From Acinetobacter baretiae (GTDB lineage Bacteria; Pseudomonadota; Gammaproteobacteria; Pseudomonadales; Moraxellaceae), in the NCBI RefSeq assembly GCF_015627105.1, contig NZ_VTDM01000018.1, positions 1-64,000 on the forward strand: DNA of 64,000 bases, written 5' to 3'. The first letter of the stretch is position 1, and each line of letters starts with the position of its first letter. Under the pieces are notes generated by a model, which did not search any database, was not told the DNA's origin, and was given only the letters and a program-made list of their open reading frames with translations. A program made the translations under genes and the position numbers. This document shows, one piece after another, positions 44,864 to 54,350 of the stretch.

Positions 44864-47716
44864 TTATTCACCTAATTCTCGTACGGCTGTTGCGCTGTCA
44901 CAGAGCAAAGCTTTCTGTGCAATTTGTTGGCATTCAGCAAAATTTAACTGACGAATTTGTGCTTTGACCAACGGGATACTTGTACTTGACATGCTGAGTT
45001 CATCAACGCCAAGACCCATCAATACAGGCACAGCTTTTGGATCTGCTGCTAATTCACCACAAATACCGACCCATTTCCCATGTTGATGTGCAGCACGGAC
45101 GGTTTGGTCGATCAAAAGAAGCACACTTGGGTGTAAGCCATCTGCTTCTGCAGATAAAACAGGGTGACCACGGTCAATGGCCATGGTGTATTGGGTTAAA
45201 TCGTTTGTACCAATACTGAAAAAATCAACTTCTTGTGCCAAAATTGGCGACAATAATGCAGCTGATGGCACTTCGATCATGATACCTACTTCGAGGTTCT
45301 CACATGGGTATGTTTCACGTAGCTCGTCTAAAATAATTTTTGCTGATCGCCATTCTTCTACACGTCCAATCATTGGAAACATAATACGTAGTGGGCGATT
45401 ATCTGATGCTTTAAGCAAAGCAATCAATTGTTTACGAAGTAAATCTGGTTTACGTAAAGTTAAACGAATACCACGTACACCTAAGAATGGGTTTTCTTCT
45501 TCTGGGATCGGAACGTATGGGAGTGGTTTATCTCCTCCAACGTCTAAAGTACGTACCACTAAAGGACGGCCTGCAAGGTCATCTAAAATGACACGGTATT
45601 CAGATTCTTGAGTGGCTTCGTCTGGTGCACTATTGTGTGCCATAAAAACCAACTCAGTCCGTAGTAGTCCAATGGCTTCAGCACCATCTTTTACAGCTTT
45701 TTGTCCAGCATTGACTTTACCAATATTGGCTGCGATTTCGACTTGATGACCATCTAAGGTGATTGCTGGCTCTTGGCAGTGTTTTTCTGCTTCAATACGA
45801 ATTTGGCGTTGGCGTTCACGTTCTGTAACGGCATGTTCAATCAATGATGCTTCAGGGCTAAGAACAAAGTCGCCATTGTCGCCATTAATCAGTACGGTTG
45901 AGTTACTTTCAATATTGAGTACGCCTGCACCTGCACCTACAATCGCAGGTATACCAAGCGCACGAGCCACGATGGCACTGTGGGCACTTGCACCGCCTAC
46001 AGCGGTCAAAATACCAGCCACACGTTCTTTATCTAAGCGTGCAACATCGCTTGGCCCGACGTCATGCATAATTAAAATATAGGGTTCTTTGGGTTCAACC
46101 ACATCAGGTACATTACATAATACAGCCAGTACACGTTCACCAATATCACGTAAGTCAGCAGCACGTTCAGCCAATAAGTGATCTTGCAAAGACTCTTGTG
46201 CTTTAGCTGCAGCTTCAATGTGCTCATGCCATGCTGCAGGCGCAGAAAGATTTTGCTTTAGTTTTTGATGTACACCTTGAATGAGATCAGGATCATCAAG
46301 CATTGCTAAATGGGCTGTGAAAATTTGCTTGATGGCTTCAATTTTGCTTTCAGCAATAAAGTCTTTAATATTGCTTTGTACGTGTTGAATCGCTTGTTCA
46401 AGTTTTTCAGTTTCTGCTTTTAAATTTTTGCTTTGGCGTTCGTAGTTAAATTGGCGTGGTTTAATTACATGTGCAGGGCCAAAAGCTAAACCACTCGATG
46501 CAGGAATACCAGAGGTTTGATCTTCGGTACTTTCGTCAAAGCGTAATACTTCTACTTTTTCTACTGCTTGAGTACTTGCTGTATTTTCCTCAATTGGTTC
46601 AACGTCTTCTCCTAAGCCATTTTTAACAGCCTGAATAACGTCATTTAATCCTGCCACTGCATCGGTATCAGGCTCTGCAATAAAAGTCAGCACTTGGCCA
46701 CGTTTGCAACCAAGTGACAAAAGTTTGGTTAAACTTTTGGCTGAAATAAACTGGCCATCATCAACAGATACTTGTATATCGCCGACAAACTTTTTAGTGA
46801 CATTAACAAGCTGTGTTGCAGGTCGTGCATGTAAGCCATGTGCATTGGCTAAAGTCACGTGCATTGATGGCCAATCTGGAATAATTTCTGCACCAATAAT
46901 TTGTGCAATTTCATGACTATCGTGTTCGTAGGTCAGTTTTTTGAGTTGTTCAGGATCAAATAAAATATCCATTAAACGGTTAAACTGAGGCATGTCTAGT
47001 TGATCATTGCTTGCAATACACAATAATGTATTGAGCTCTTCACCTTGATACTCAAGTGCAGATTCAGGCTTTACAATACTCACAGCAGGGTTGAGTACAT
47101 GTTGGTTGGCCGTCACTGACCAAATACCTTCACCAAGGTGAATCATTTGTTTGGTATCAAGTGCAGTAATAAAGCCAGCTTCAACAGCTTTTTGTTGTTT
47201 TAAACGTTGTGCAGCATGCCAAAATACATCATCAATATCGGTAGCAGGGACTTGTGTTTCGATTAAATTTTCGTGTAGTGCTAAAGACAGTGGTTGTGCT
47301 TGAAGAAGTTCAATAATTTGTTCTGCAGATGTAGCTTGTTTTACACGGTCAGAGACATCATTAATGAGTGCTTTTGTGAGTATTTGTAGTACTTGTAAAT
47401 GTTCGTCAGATTTAGCTGCAATAACCACAGCGAGGTATATTTTATTTTCTCCATCCCAGACCACACCTTCGGGGAAGTGTGCTAGGCGGACACCTGTTTG
47501 TAAAATATATTGTCTGGATTGGGGTGTACCATGTGGAATTGCAATGCCTTGTCCTAGGTACGTTGCACTTTGTTGTTCCCGTGCTTTTAAACCATCCAAG
47601 TATTCAGGGGTAACGAGCTGGTCTTCAACTAAAATGTTGACTAGACACTGTAACGCCTGAGCTTTATCAACAGCATGTTGATTCATTCTAACATGTTGTA
47701 TATCTAGCGCTAACAT
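44864..47716 (-). CDS. fruB: fructose PTS phosphotransferase, EIIA-HPr-EI fusion
   Basis: This 950-residue protein holds the three soluble phosphocarriers. The EIIA-Fru domain (about 1-145) has His62 in AIPHGTPQS. After a linker, the HPr domain (about 284-370) has His296 in AHGLHARPA. Enzyme I (about 400-950) has phospho-His579 in VGGASAHSAIVARALG and a C-terminal PEP-binding barrel (GTNDLTQYTMA). It passes phosphate from PEP to FruA. Acinetobacter generally has no other PTS, so this gene may supply its only EI and HPr. No fruR/cra regulator is adjacent. It is the first gene of the operon. Confidence 0.95.
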   Translation of the reverse strand: MLALDIQHVRMNQHAVDKAQALQCLVNILVEDQLVTPEYLDGLKAREQQSATYLGQGIAIPHGTPQSRQYILQTGVRLAHFPEGVVWDGENKIYLAVVIAAKSDEHLQVLQILTKALINDVSDRVKQATSAEQIIELLQAQPLSLALHENLIETQVPATDIDDVFWHAAQRLKQQKAVEAGFITALDTKQMIHLGEGIWSVTANQHVLNPAVSIVKPESALEYQGEELNTLLCIASNDQLDMPQFNRLMDILFDPEQLKKLTYEHDSHEIAQIIGAEIIPDWPSMHVTLANAHGLHARPATQLVNVTKKFVGDIQVSVDDGQFISAKSLTKLLSLGCKRGQVLTFIAEPDTDAVAGLNDVIQAVKNGLGEDVEPIEENTASTQAVEKVEVLRFDESTEDQTSGIPASSGLAFGPAHVIKPRQFNYERQSKNLKAETEKLEQAIQHVQSNIKDFIAESKIEAIKQIFTAHLAMLDDPDLIQGVHQKLKQNLSAPAAWHEHIEAAAKAQESLQDHLLAERAADLRDIGERVLAVLCNVPDVVEPKEPYILIMHDVGPSDVARLDKERVAGILTAVGGASAHSAIVARALGIPAIVGAGAGVLNIESNSTVLINGDNGDFVLSPEASLIEHAVTERERQRQIRIEAEKHCQEPAITLDGHQVEIAANIGKVNAGQKAVKDGAEAIGLLRTELVFMAHNSAPDEATQESEYRVILDDLAGRPLVVRTLDVGGDKPLPYVPIPEEENPFLGVRGIRLTLRKPDLLRKQLIALLKASDNRPLRIMFPMIGRVEEWRSAKIILDELRETYPCENLEVGIMIEVPSAALLSPILAQEVDFFSIGTNDLTQYTMAIDRGHPVLSAEADGLHPSVLLLIDQTVRAAHQHGKWVGICGELAADPKAVPVLMGLGVDELSMSSTSIPLVKAQIRQLNFAECQQIAQKALLCDSATAVRELGE

Positions 47717-48005
47717 AAAAAATCCTTGAAAAACATCATAAATCGAGTTAAGGCGCTGCCTTTCCGGGAAGAGTTAAAGGCAAATTCTACTATGCTTTGT
47801 CTGTAAAAGCAGTTCTTTTGGTGACAAGACATGGCGGTAAATTTATTTTCGAAAGTTTACTTGAATTTACTTTCAATAGGTTGAGATTTTTTTCATTTTG
47901 AAAAACCTTATATAAATCATAAGTATATATTTTTAATACTTTATCGGTTATTAGATTCATCATACAATAAGTCCTTTTATTGTGCCAAGAAAAGAAAGTG
48001 AAGTC

Positions 48006-48470
48006 ATGACACCTGCATGTAAGCTGTTAAAACAAAAAAATATTGCCTATACGTTACATGAGTATATTCATGATTCAAATTCGACCAATAGCTATGGTTT
48101 AGAAGCTGTAGAAAAACTTGCATTGCCTGCACAAGAAGTATTTAAGACATTACTTATTAGTGACAGCAAAAACTATTATGTGGCTATTTTACCCGTAAGT
48201 CATCAATTGAATTTAAAAAAAGTAGCATCAATACTAGGCTGTAAAAAACTTACATTAGCAGATGCAAAAGTTGCACAAAGATTAACAGGTTTTGTTGTAG
48301 GGGGAATTAGCCCAATCGGACAAAAAAGACGTTTAAAAACCGTGATTGATTGTACGGCACAACATTACACAAAAATATATGTAAGTGGAGGACGTAGAGG
48401 GCTCGATATTGGCTTAAACCCAATGGATTTATCATTATTACTTGATGCTGAATTTGCAGATCTAATATAG
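48006..48470 (+). CDS. ybaK: YbaK/EbsC-type Cys-tRNA(Pro) deacylase
   Basis: This 154-residue trans-editing protein hydrolyses Cys mischarged on tRNA-Pro. Family landmarks are the opening TPACKLLKQKNIAYTLHEYIHD, the catalytic-site Lys in EVFKTLLISD, and the GGISPIGQKRRLKTVID loop. The C-terminal SGGRRGLDIGLNPMDL is also typical. I chose ATG 48006 over an upstream GTG at 47982, matching usual length. The gene is isolated by long AT-rich flanks on the right. Confidence 0.9.
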   Translation: MTPACKLLKQKNIAYTLHEYIHDSNSTNSYGLEAVEKLALPAQEVFKTLLISDSKNYYVAILPVSHQLNLKKVASILGCKKLTLADAKVAQRLTGFVVGGISPIGQKRRLKTVIDCTAQHYTKIYVSGGRRGLDIGLNPMDLSLLLDAEFADLI

Positions 48471-49319
48471 ATGAAAAAAATGGTGAAATATAGGTCATAT
48501 ACGATTGAAATGTCTTTAATACACATTGCTTTATTGAAATTTGATTAAAATTCAATATGGCCAGTATTTTGAACGACTAATATATTTCTATTCCTAAGTC
48601 ATAAGTGACATATAGATATTTGATTAAAAACCTACATTACAAATAAAACCATTAATATTTGAGATCAACTACAAATAAGCGCTATTTAAAATAGGATTTA
48701 CTGAAAATAGGCGTACACATTTGAACTGACATATGATGTTAAAAAAGTGTGATCTATCATCACTATACTTTTGCGTGTGGCTTGGTTTTAATGCTTTTAT
48801 AGGTAATATCAGGTGTCATCCCAATTTTCCTTGTTATTTTGGGATTTTAATGGTGAAAAATAGTGTTTTTCTTATATTAAGAATGATAGTGTTTTAAGCT
48901 AAAATAACCTAAATTACAGATTGTGAGTATCTTTAAGTTATTATGTTTTAGATAAGTTTATATAATAAATAGGGTGATTTTTCCAAAAATAGAAAGTGGA
49001 TGCGATATAAATATAGTCAAACCACTCAAAAATACATACAAGTAAAAGCTACCAAATACGGCTACATAAGGCTTTAGCATGATTAACTGTATGAACAATT
49101 AGATGGTTTCACTATAGGTTACAGCATTAAAAATAAGTTATTACTTTTCAAATCATGTTCATAAAAATATCTAAAACAGTGTCTTATTCAAATAGCTTAC
49201 ATAAAAGTAGTGCTTTTAAGAAATAAACAGCTCATTTTAAGCCTTAAATCATAAATGAGCAGAATAATTCATCGTGGTAGAGCGATATATAACGTCATAA
49301 CATTATTAAAGATTTTAAT
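48471..49319. other. 849-base AT-rich gap between ybaK and the Bcr/CflA exporter
   Basis: No reading frame with protein-like character was found on either strand. One possible hairpin, TCCCAA...TTGGGA near 48818-48843, is visible. The rest is AT-rich without tandem repeats that I can see. It may be decayed intergenic DNA, a site of gene loss, or carry an unrecognised small RNA. Confidence 0.4.
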
Positions 49320-50513
49320 ATGAATCAGAACACTAAAGAAAAGCCATCAAAATTATTATTGTTGTTGGTATTAAGTGCACTAATGGCCTTTACCTCTTTG
49401 TCTATAGATATTTACTTGCCTGCCATGCCAGTGATGCAAATAGATTTGAAAGGCCATGTGGAGTTGACAATTACAAGTTTTTTAATGGCTTTTTCAGTGG
49501 CTCAATTAATTTGGGGGCCAATTAGTGATTATATTGGACGAAAAAAGCCGTTATTTATTGGAATGATTTTATTTGTCATAGGCTCTATTGGTTGTGCACT
49601 GTCTCAGACCATCGATCACATTATATTTTGGCGAATTTTTCAAGCATTAGGTGCATGTACTGCACCTATGCTAGCAAGAGCAATGGTTAGAGATTTGTAT
49701 GATCGTGTGGAAGCAGCACAAATGCTTTCAACATTGATGCTGATTATGGCGATCGCACCTATTTTAGGTCCATTAATTGGCGGACAAATATTAAAATTAA
49801 GCTCTTGGCATGCCATTTTTTGGTTGCTTGCAATGATTGGTATGATCATGTTTTTGTGTATTTTTAAATTACCTGAAACACATCTAGTAAAAACTCAACA
49901 GCAAAAAAATATGCCCATTCGACAAGCTTTTCTTAATTATGGTCATTTATTAAAAAATTGGCTTTTTATGCGATATGTGCTGTCATTAACAGCATTTTAT
50001 GTTGCAGCATATGCATTTATTGTAGGTTCTCCTTTAGTCTATATTTCTTATTATCATATCGACTCGCAACATTATGGTTGGTTATTTGGTTTAAATATTG
50101 TCGGTGTGATGCTAGTCAGTATCATTAATAAAAAATTGGTTAAGCATGTTGCACTACATATATTACTGAAATGGGCAACAACGATATCTATGGTGGCGAT
50201 GTTAATCTTGATATATTTGTTTTTTTCAGGGCATATGACTTTATTGCGATTAGTCATTTTTTTATTTATTTTCTTCTCTATGAATGGTGTGGTTGCTGCG
50301 ACCTCAATCGCTGCTGCCTTAGATATGGTACCTCAAACGGCAGGATCCGCTTCTGCTTTGATTGGATCAATGCAATACGGCAGTGGGGTAATTTCATCAT
50401 TATTACTCACGTTGGGTAAAGGTGATTCACCGCAAGCCATGATTGTGATTATGGCGATATTTGCTACCGTTAGTGCGTTTATTGCATGGTTTCCGCAGTA
50501 TCATTCTAAATAA
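49320..50513 (+). CDS. Bcr/CflA-family MFS drug exporter
   Basis: This 397-residue inner-membrane exporter of the 12-span DHA1 type has the family opening ALMAFTSLSIDIYLPAMPVMQ, motif A in GPISDYIGRKKPLFIGM, and motif C-like glycine/proline pattern in APILGPLIGGQIL. Bcr/CflA members export bicyclomycin, chloramphenicol/florfenicol, or cysteine; the substrate here is unknown. It is a lone gene between two long AT-rich gaps, and no regulator is adjacent. Confidence 0.87.
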   Translation: MNQNTKEKPSKLLLLLVLSALMAFTSLSIDIYLPAMPVMQIDLKGHVELTITSFLMAFSVAQLIWGPISDYIGRKKPLFIGMILFVIGSIGCALSQTIDHIIFWRIFQALGACTAPMLARAMVRDLYDRVEAAQMLSTLMLIMAIAPILGPLIGGQILKLSSWHAIFWLLAMIGMIMFLCIFKLPETHLVKTQQQKNMPIRQAFLNYGHLLKNWLFMRYVLSLTAFYVAAYAFIVGSPLVYISYYHIDSQHYGWLFGLNIVGVMLVSIINKKLVKHVALHILLKWATTISMVAMLILIYLFFSGHMTLLRLVIFLFIFFSMNGVVAATSIAAALDMVPQTAGSASALIGSMQYGSGVISSLLLTLGKGDSPQAMIVIMAIFATVSAFIAWFPQYHSK

Positions 50514-51070
50514 TTCAAATCCTGTTTAAGCTTTTATTTAACAATTATTTACGTATGGTATTTTGATCAAATACTGAAATTATGTAGCAGATACTTTTAG
50601 TTACTCACAGTTGTTTTTTTAAGGGAAATCGGTCTATTTATTATACTGGACTGTAAAGGAAAGCATTTATTTTATATAAAAATATAAAACAGTAGCTTCC
50701 TTAAATTTCTTAATAGGATTCAGATTGGATGAATTTTTATATGATAAATCAATTGCTTATATTGTTATAGTGTGTCTGAGAGTTGTACATGTATTTGGTG
50801 TATCATCAAAAATACTCACAGATTCAAAATCAAAAAGCCTAATGAATATATTCACTCATACACACATAAAATAAAAATGAGCGTAAAGCTGGGATGTTAG
50901 ATAGATCTTTAATTAAATGTATGACAATGAATGTAATGCCTGTGTACTTAGTTTTGGTAACGTTTATATCGAATAACAGTCGAGTTTAATCTGTATTTAA
51001 ACCTGATTAAAATTTTTATTATTCAGCGTAGAGTCATATTATATTGAGTATTTGATATGTGTTTTTAAAA
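50514..51070. other. AT-rich intergenic region left of gcd
   Basis: This gap of more than 550 bases separates the exporter stop from the gcd terminator. No gene, RNA gene, tandem repeat or known regulatory motif was recognised. No convincing terminator for the exporter was found. Confidence 0.4.
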
Positions 51071-51100
51071 GTTGAGTATCTTGTATTTAAGATACTCAAC
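51071..51100 (-). terminator. terminator after gcd
   Basis: A perfect 12-bp stem (GTTGAGTATCTT at 51071-51082 with AAGATACTCAAC at 51089-51100, 6-base loop) is followed on the minus strand by TTTT. It lies 27 bases after the gcd stop. Confidence 0.78.
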
Positions 51101-51127
51101 TGTGTTGCTAACTTATAAAGTTACGTA

Positions 51128-53497
51128 TTAAGGGAGTGTATAAGCAATTACATAATCCCCCCGATTTTCATTACTGCCTGTGCGTGTTGCACCGCCTGCA
51201 ACCATCACAATATATTGTTTACCATCTTTACCAACATAACTCATAGGCGCACCTTGACCACCTACAGGTAGACGACTACGCCAAACTTCTTTACCTGTAT
51301 TGCTATCTAACGCGCGTAGGTAATTGTCCAAAGAGCCATGGAAGAATGTTAAGCCACCTTTGGTGACCAGTGGGCCTCCCATTGTTGGCATACCAATTGG
51401 TATATGTACACCAGGACGAATGCCTTTGACTGGTGCATCTTCAATGCTGCCCATAGGCACTTGCCATTTGGTTTGCCCATTGGTTAAGTCAATTGCAGTC
51501 ATTGTCCCAAAAGGTGGTTTAAAGCATGGAACACCTAATGGAGAAACAAACATTGAGCGTTCTACACCCCAAGGCGTTCCTAACTGCTCAGAATACTCAC
51601 CCTCTGTACTTGGCTTTAAACCGATACGTTGAGCATCTTCACGCTTAATGAATTTACCCCATTGCGCCATACGAATATCATTTACAATCAGTGTACCTGT
51701 AGATGCATCTAATGCACCACCACCCCAATTGAATCCACCGTAATAACCAGGATAAATAAGGGTTCGTTTTTGATCAGAAAGTGGTGTAAATTCACCCTCC
51801 CAACGCATTTCTTTAAATTGAATACGGCAGATCAACTGATCAAATATGGTTGCACCCCACATATCTTGTTCTTTTAATGGGTCTGTACCCACAGAAATCG
51901 CTGAATATGGTTGAGTTGGAGACACTTGCATACCAGGCATAACATCTGTTGCTACAGCACGTTGTTCTACAGGGAATACAGGTTTACCATCACGGCGATC
52001 AAGAACAAAAATTTGCCCACGTTTTGTTAATTGAACAAGTGCTGGAATTTTGGAACCATCTTTTTGTGGAATATCATATAAGATAGGTTGTGATGATACA
52101 TCATAGTCAAACGCATCAATATTCGCCGTACGGAAATGCCAACGCTCTTGACCGGTTTTCATGTCTACAGCAACAATAGAGTCGTTATATTCGTTTGAAT
52201 ATGAATGACGGTTACCTGTCCAAAAATCTGGAGTTTGGTTGCCTGTTGGGAAATAGGCTAACCCAAGTACAGGGTCGTATGCAGCCGTACCCCAGAAATT
52301 AGGTGTTTCAATTTTATATGTTTCACCTGGAGGTAGGGGAGTACTGTCGTTTTTACCTCGTGCAGCATCCCATGCCCAAAGCAGTTTGCCTGTCCGTACA
52401 TCGTAACCACGCACAACACCTGAAGCTTCACCCACCGTAAGATTGTCGTTGAGCTTACCACCTACAAGAACAACACCATTTGCCACTAAAGGCGCTGAAG
52501 TTAAATAATATGAACCTTCAGCAGATGCACCAAGACCGTCTAATAGATTAACAAATCCGTCTTGACCAAAGTCATCACACTTTTTACCTGTTTGAGCATC
52601 TACCGTAAACAGTCGCCCATCATTGGTTGTACTCACAATACGTGTTGCACAGACTTGATCTTTTGCTACGTAGTCTTGACCAGAGAGTTGACTGAGATCT
52701 GCATAAGATACGCCGCGGCAACGCTTCCAATGTGCGTTACCCGAGGTTTCGCGTAATTTAGGGTCAAAACGCCAGTTTTCTTTACCGCTGATTGGATCTA
52801 AAGAAATAACTTCATTGTGCGGGGTGCATAAATACATCGAGTTATCGACTTTGAGTGGCGTTACTTGATATTCAGCACCATTAATCGCTAAGTCACCTGT
52901 GCGATAAGTCCATGCAACTTTTAAATCTTTTACGTTATCTTTATTAATTTGAGTAAACTGCGCAAAGCGGTCACCAGAGTTGTTTCTTCCCCAAGCACTC
53001 CAATCATCACCTTGATTGTCACCTGCTGTGGGGTTAATTATTGGTGATGAAGCTGTATTTTTTGCTTCTACTGTTGGGTGTGGTTTAAACATACTTGCAA
53101 TAAATCCAAAGAAAATTATTGCAAATATTCCGATCAGTCCCCAAGAAGCCTTTTGATTGATTACAGGTTGTTTCGATTTTTTGAGAAGTTTTGGGGCAAA
53201 GAACGTGATAACTAGTGCAATGACAATAAATGTAACAATACGAGGAACCAATTGCCAAAAGTCTGTACCCACTTCCCATAATGCCCAAAGGGTTGCTGTG
53301 ATGAGCAAAGCTATAGATATCCAAAAAGCATATGCTTGTTTTTTGAATAACCCAATTCCAATAGCAATCATTGCTATGCCAGCAAAGAAGTAAAAGAATG
53401 ATCCATCTAAACTGATTAGATAGGCACCGCCTAAAGCTAAGCCTATACCAAATAGTATTAGTAATATGCTGACTATACGTAATAATACCGTATTCAT
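51128..53497 (-). CDS. gcd: membrane-bound PQQ-dependent glucose dehydrogenase
   Basis: This quinoprotein oxidises glucose and other aldoses to gluconolactone in the periplasm and passes electrons to ubiquinone. The 789-residue protein has five N-terminal membrane segments (about residues 1-140) and a large propeller domain. Quinoprotein repeats such as DDWSAWGRNNSGDRFA, NVKDLKVAWTYRTGD, GKLLWAWD and GKEVWRSRLP are visible. I chose ATG 53497, preceded by AGGAG. PQQ synthesis genes are not in this window. The gene is monocistronic. It would provide gluconate for the Entner-Doudoroff route. Confidence 0.94.
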   Translation of the reverse strand: MNTVLLRIVSILLILFGIGLALGGAYLISLDGSFFYFFAGIAMIAIGIGLFKKQAYAFWISIALLITATLWALWEVGTDFWQLVPRIVTFIVIALVITFFAPKLLKKSKQPVINQKASWGLIGIFAIIFFGFIASMFKPHPTVEAKNTASSPIINPTAGDNQGDDWSAWGRNNSGDRFAQFTQINKDNVKDLKVAWTYRTGDLAINGAEYQVTPLKVDNSMYLCTPHNEVISLDPISGKENWRFDPKLRETSGNAHWKRCRGVSYADLSQLSGQDYVAKDQVCATRIVSTTNDGRLFTVDAQTGKKCDDFGQDGFVNLLDGLGASAEGSYYLTSAPLVANGVVLVGGKLNDNLTVGEASGVVRGYDVRTGKLLWAWDAARGKNDSTPLPPGETYKIETPNFWGTAAYDPVLGLAYFPTGNQTPDFWTGNRHSYSNEYNDSIVAVDMKTGQERWHFRTANIDAFDYDVSSQPILYDIPQKDGSKIPALVQLTKRGQIFVLDRRDGKPVFPVEQRAVATDVMPGMQVSPTQPYSAISVGTDPLKEQDMWGATIFDQLICRIQFKEMRWEGEFTPLSDQKRTLIYPGYYGGFNWGGGALDASTGTLIVNDIRMAQWGKFIKREDAQRIGLKPSTEGEYSEQLGTPWGVERSMFVSPLGVPCFKPPFGTMTAIDLTNGQTKWQVPMGSIEDAPVKGIRPGVHIPIGMPTMGGPLVTKGGLTFFHGSLDNYLRALDSNTGKEVWRSRLPVGGQGAPMSYVGKDGKQYIVMVAGGATRTGSNENRGDYVIAYTLP

Positions 53498-54139
53498 AAT
53501 TACTCCTTTATAAATATATTCAAAGTCCAATTTTGAATCATATGTTTAAGGCAATAACGGTAATGAGATCGGATTAGAAATGTATTTTTATATACGATAA
53601 AAATTGATATTGTGTTGAGAATATCAACGAAAACAGTGGTGCACACAGCATGACTGTGTAATCAAAACTGTTACATCCAATATGAGCGATATAAAATGAG
53701 CGGCTCTAATCCTTGAGCTTATTACTTACTCTCAAAGCTTTCCTGCTTTCGAGAGTATCTACGTAATGCATTACTGACATAAACATATAGACGTACATAT
53801 CTTTACACAAAAAGATCTTTTTTTAAACATTTGTTTTATTTTTTATAATTATTTTAAGATTCTTATGATTCAAATGAATAATACGGATTTTTAAAAGACG
53901 ACATATGACCATAGATTTTTGACATAAATCACACATTCGGCATGTAAATTAATATTTTTATTTAATAGCAATATGACAGGTATACACAGACGGTTTCATG
54001 CTTGGTTAAATTGGATGATTAACTTTAATTACGATTATTAGACTTTTATTTTTGATGCTTTCTAGGTAGGCACACACCAGCCTGAACGCTTTGAGTTGAA
54101 GTAATTTAGGGCGACACGGTTGTTTATAATCATAAAATA
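53498..54139. other. 642-base AT-rich region upstream of gcd
   Basis: This region should hold the gcd promoter on the minus strand. A hairpin is visible at 53727-53757 (TACTCTCAAAGC with GCTTT-C-GAGAGTA, one bulged base). A nearby GTAATGCATTAC palindrome lies at about 53763-53774. I saw no gene. The tRNA-Ser gene follows on the right. Confidence 0.4.
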
Positions 54140-54229
54140 TGGCGGTGAGAGAGGGATTCGAACCCTCGATACGCGCAAACGTATACACACTTTCCAGGCG
54201 TGCTCCTTAAGCCACTCGGACACCTCACC
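54140..54229 (-). tRNA. tRNA-Ser (anticodon GGA)
   Basis: Read on the minus strand, the 90-base sequence begins GGTGAGGTGTCCGAGTGG and ends in the T-arm GGTTCGAATCC and encoded CCA. The acceptor arms pair (GGTGAGG with TCTCACC, one G-T). The anticodon loop reads CTGGAAA, giving anticodon GGA for UCC/UCU codons. The long variable arm is typical of class II serine tRNA. It stands alone. Confidence 0.95.
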
Positions 54230-54350
54230 AACGATGGGCGATGATACCCAAAAAATTCAACTCTGCCAAGATAAAACGTACCTGCTTACAGCAAAAAGCA
54301 TTATATAGTGATAAAATCTCGTTTAAATGCAGAGTGAACGTAGTTTTTTT

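Noticed and set aside
45177-46082. Long frames antisense to fruB
   Set aside because: They are shadows of the conserved EI region, with no start signals.
54006-54308. Short frames on both strands over the tRNA-Ser gene
   Set aside because: Their peptides contain typical translated-tRNA strings and follow the tRNA arms; the tRNA explains the sequence.
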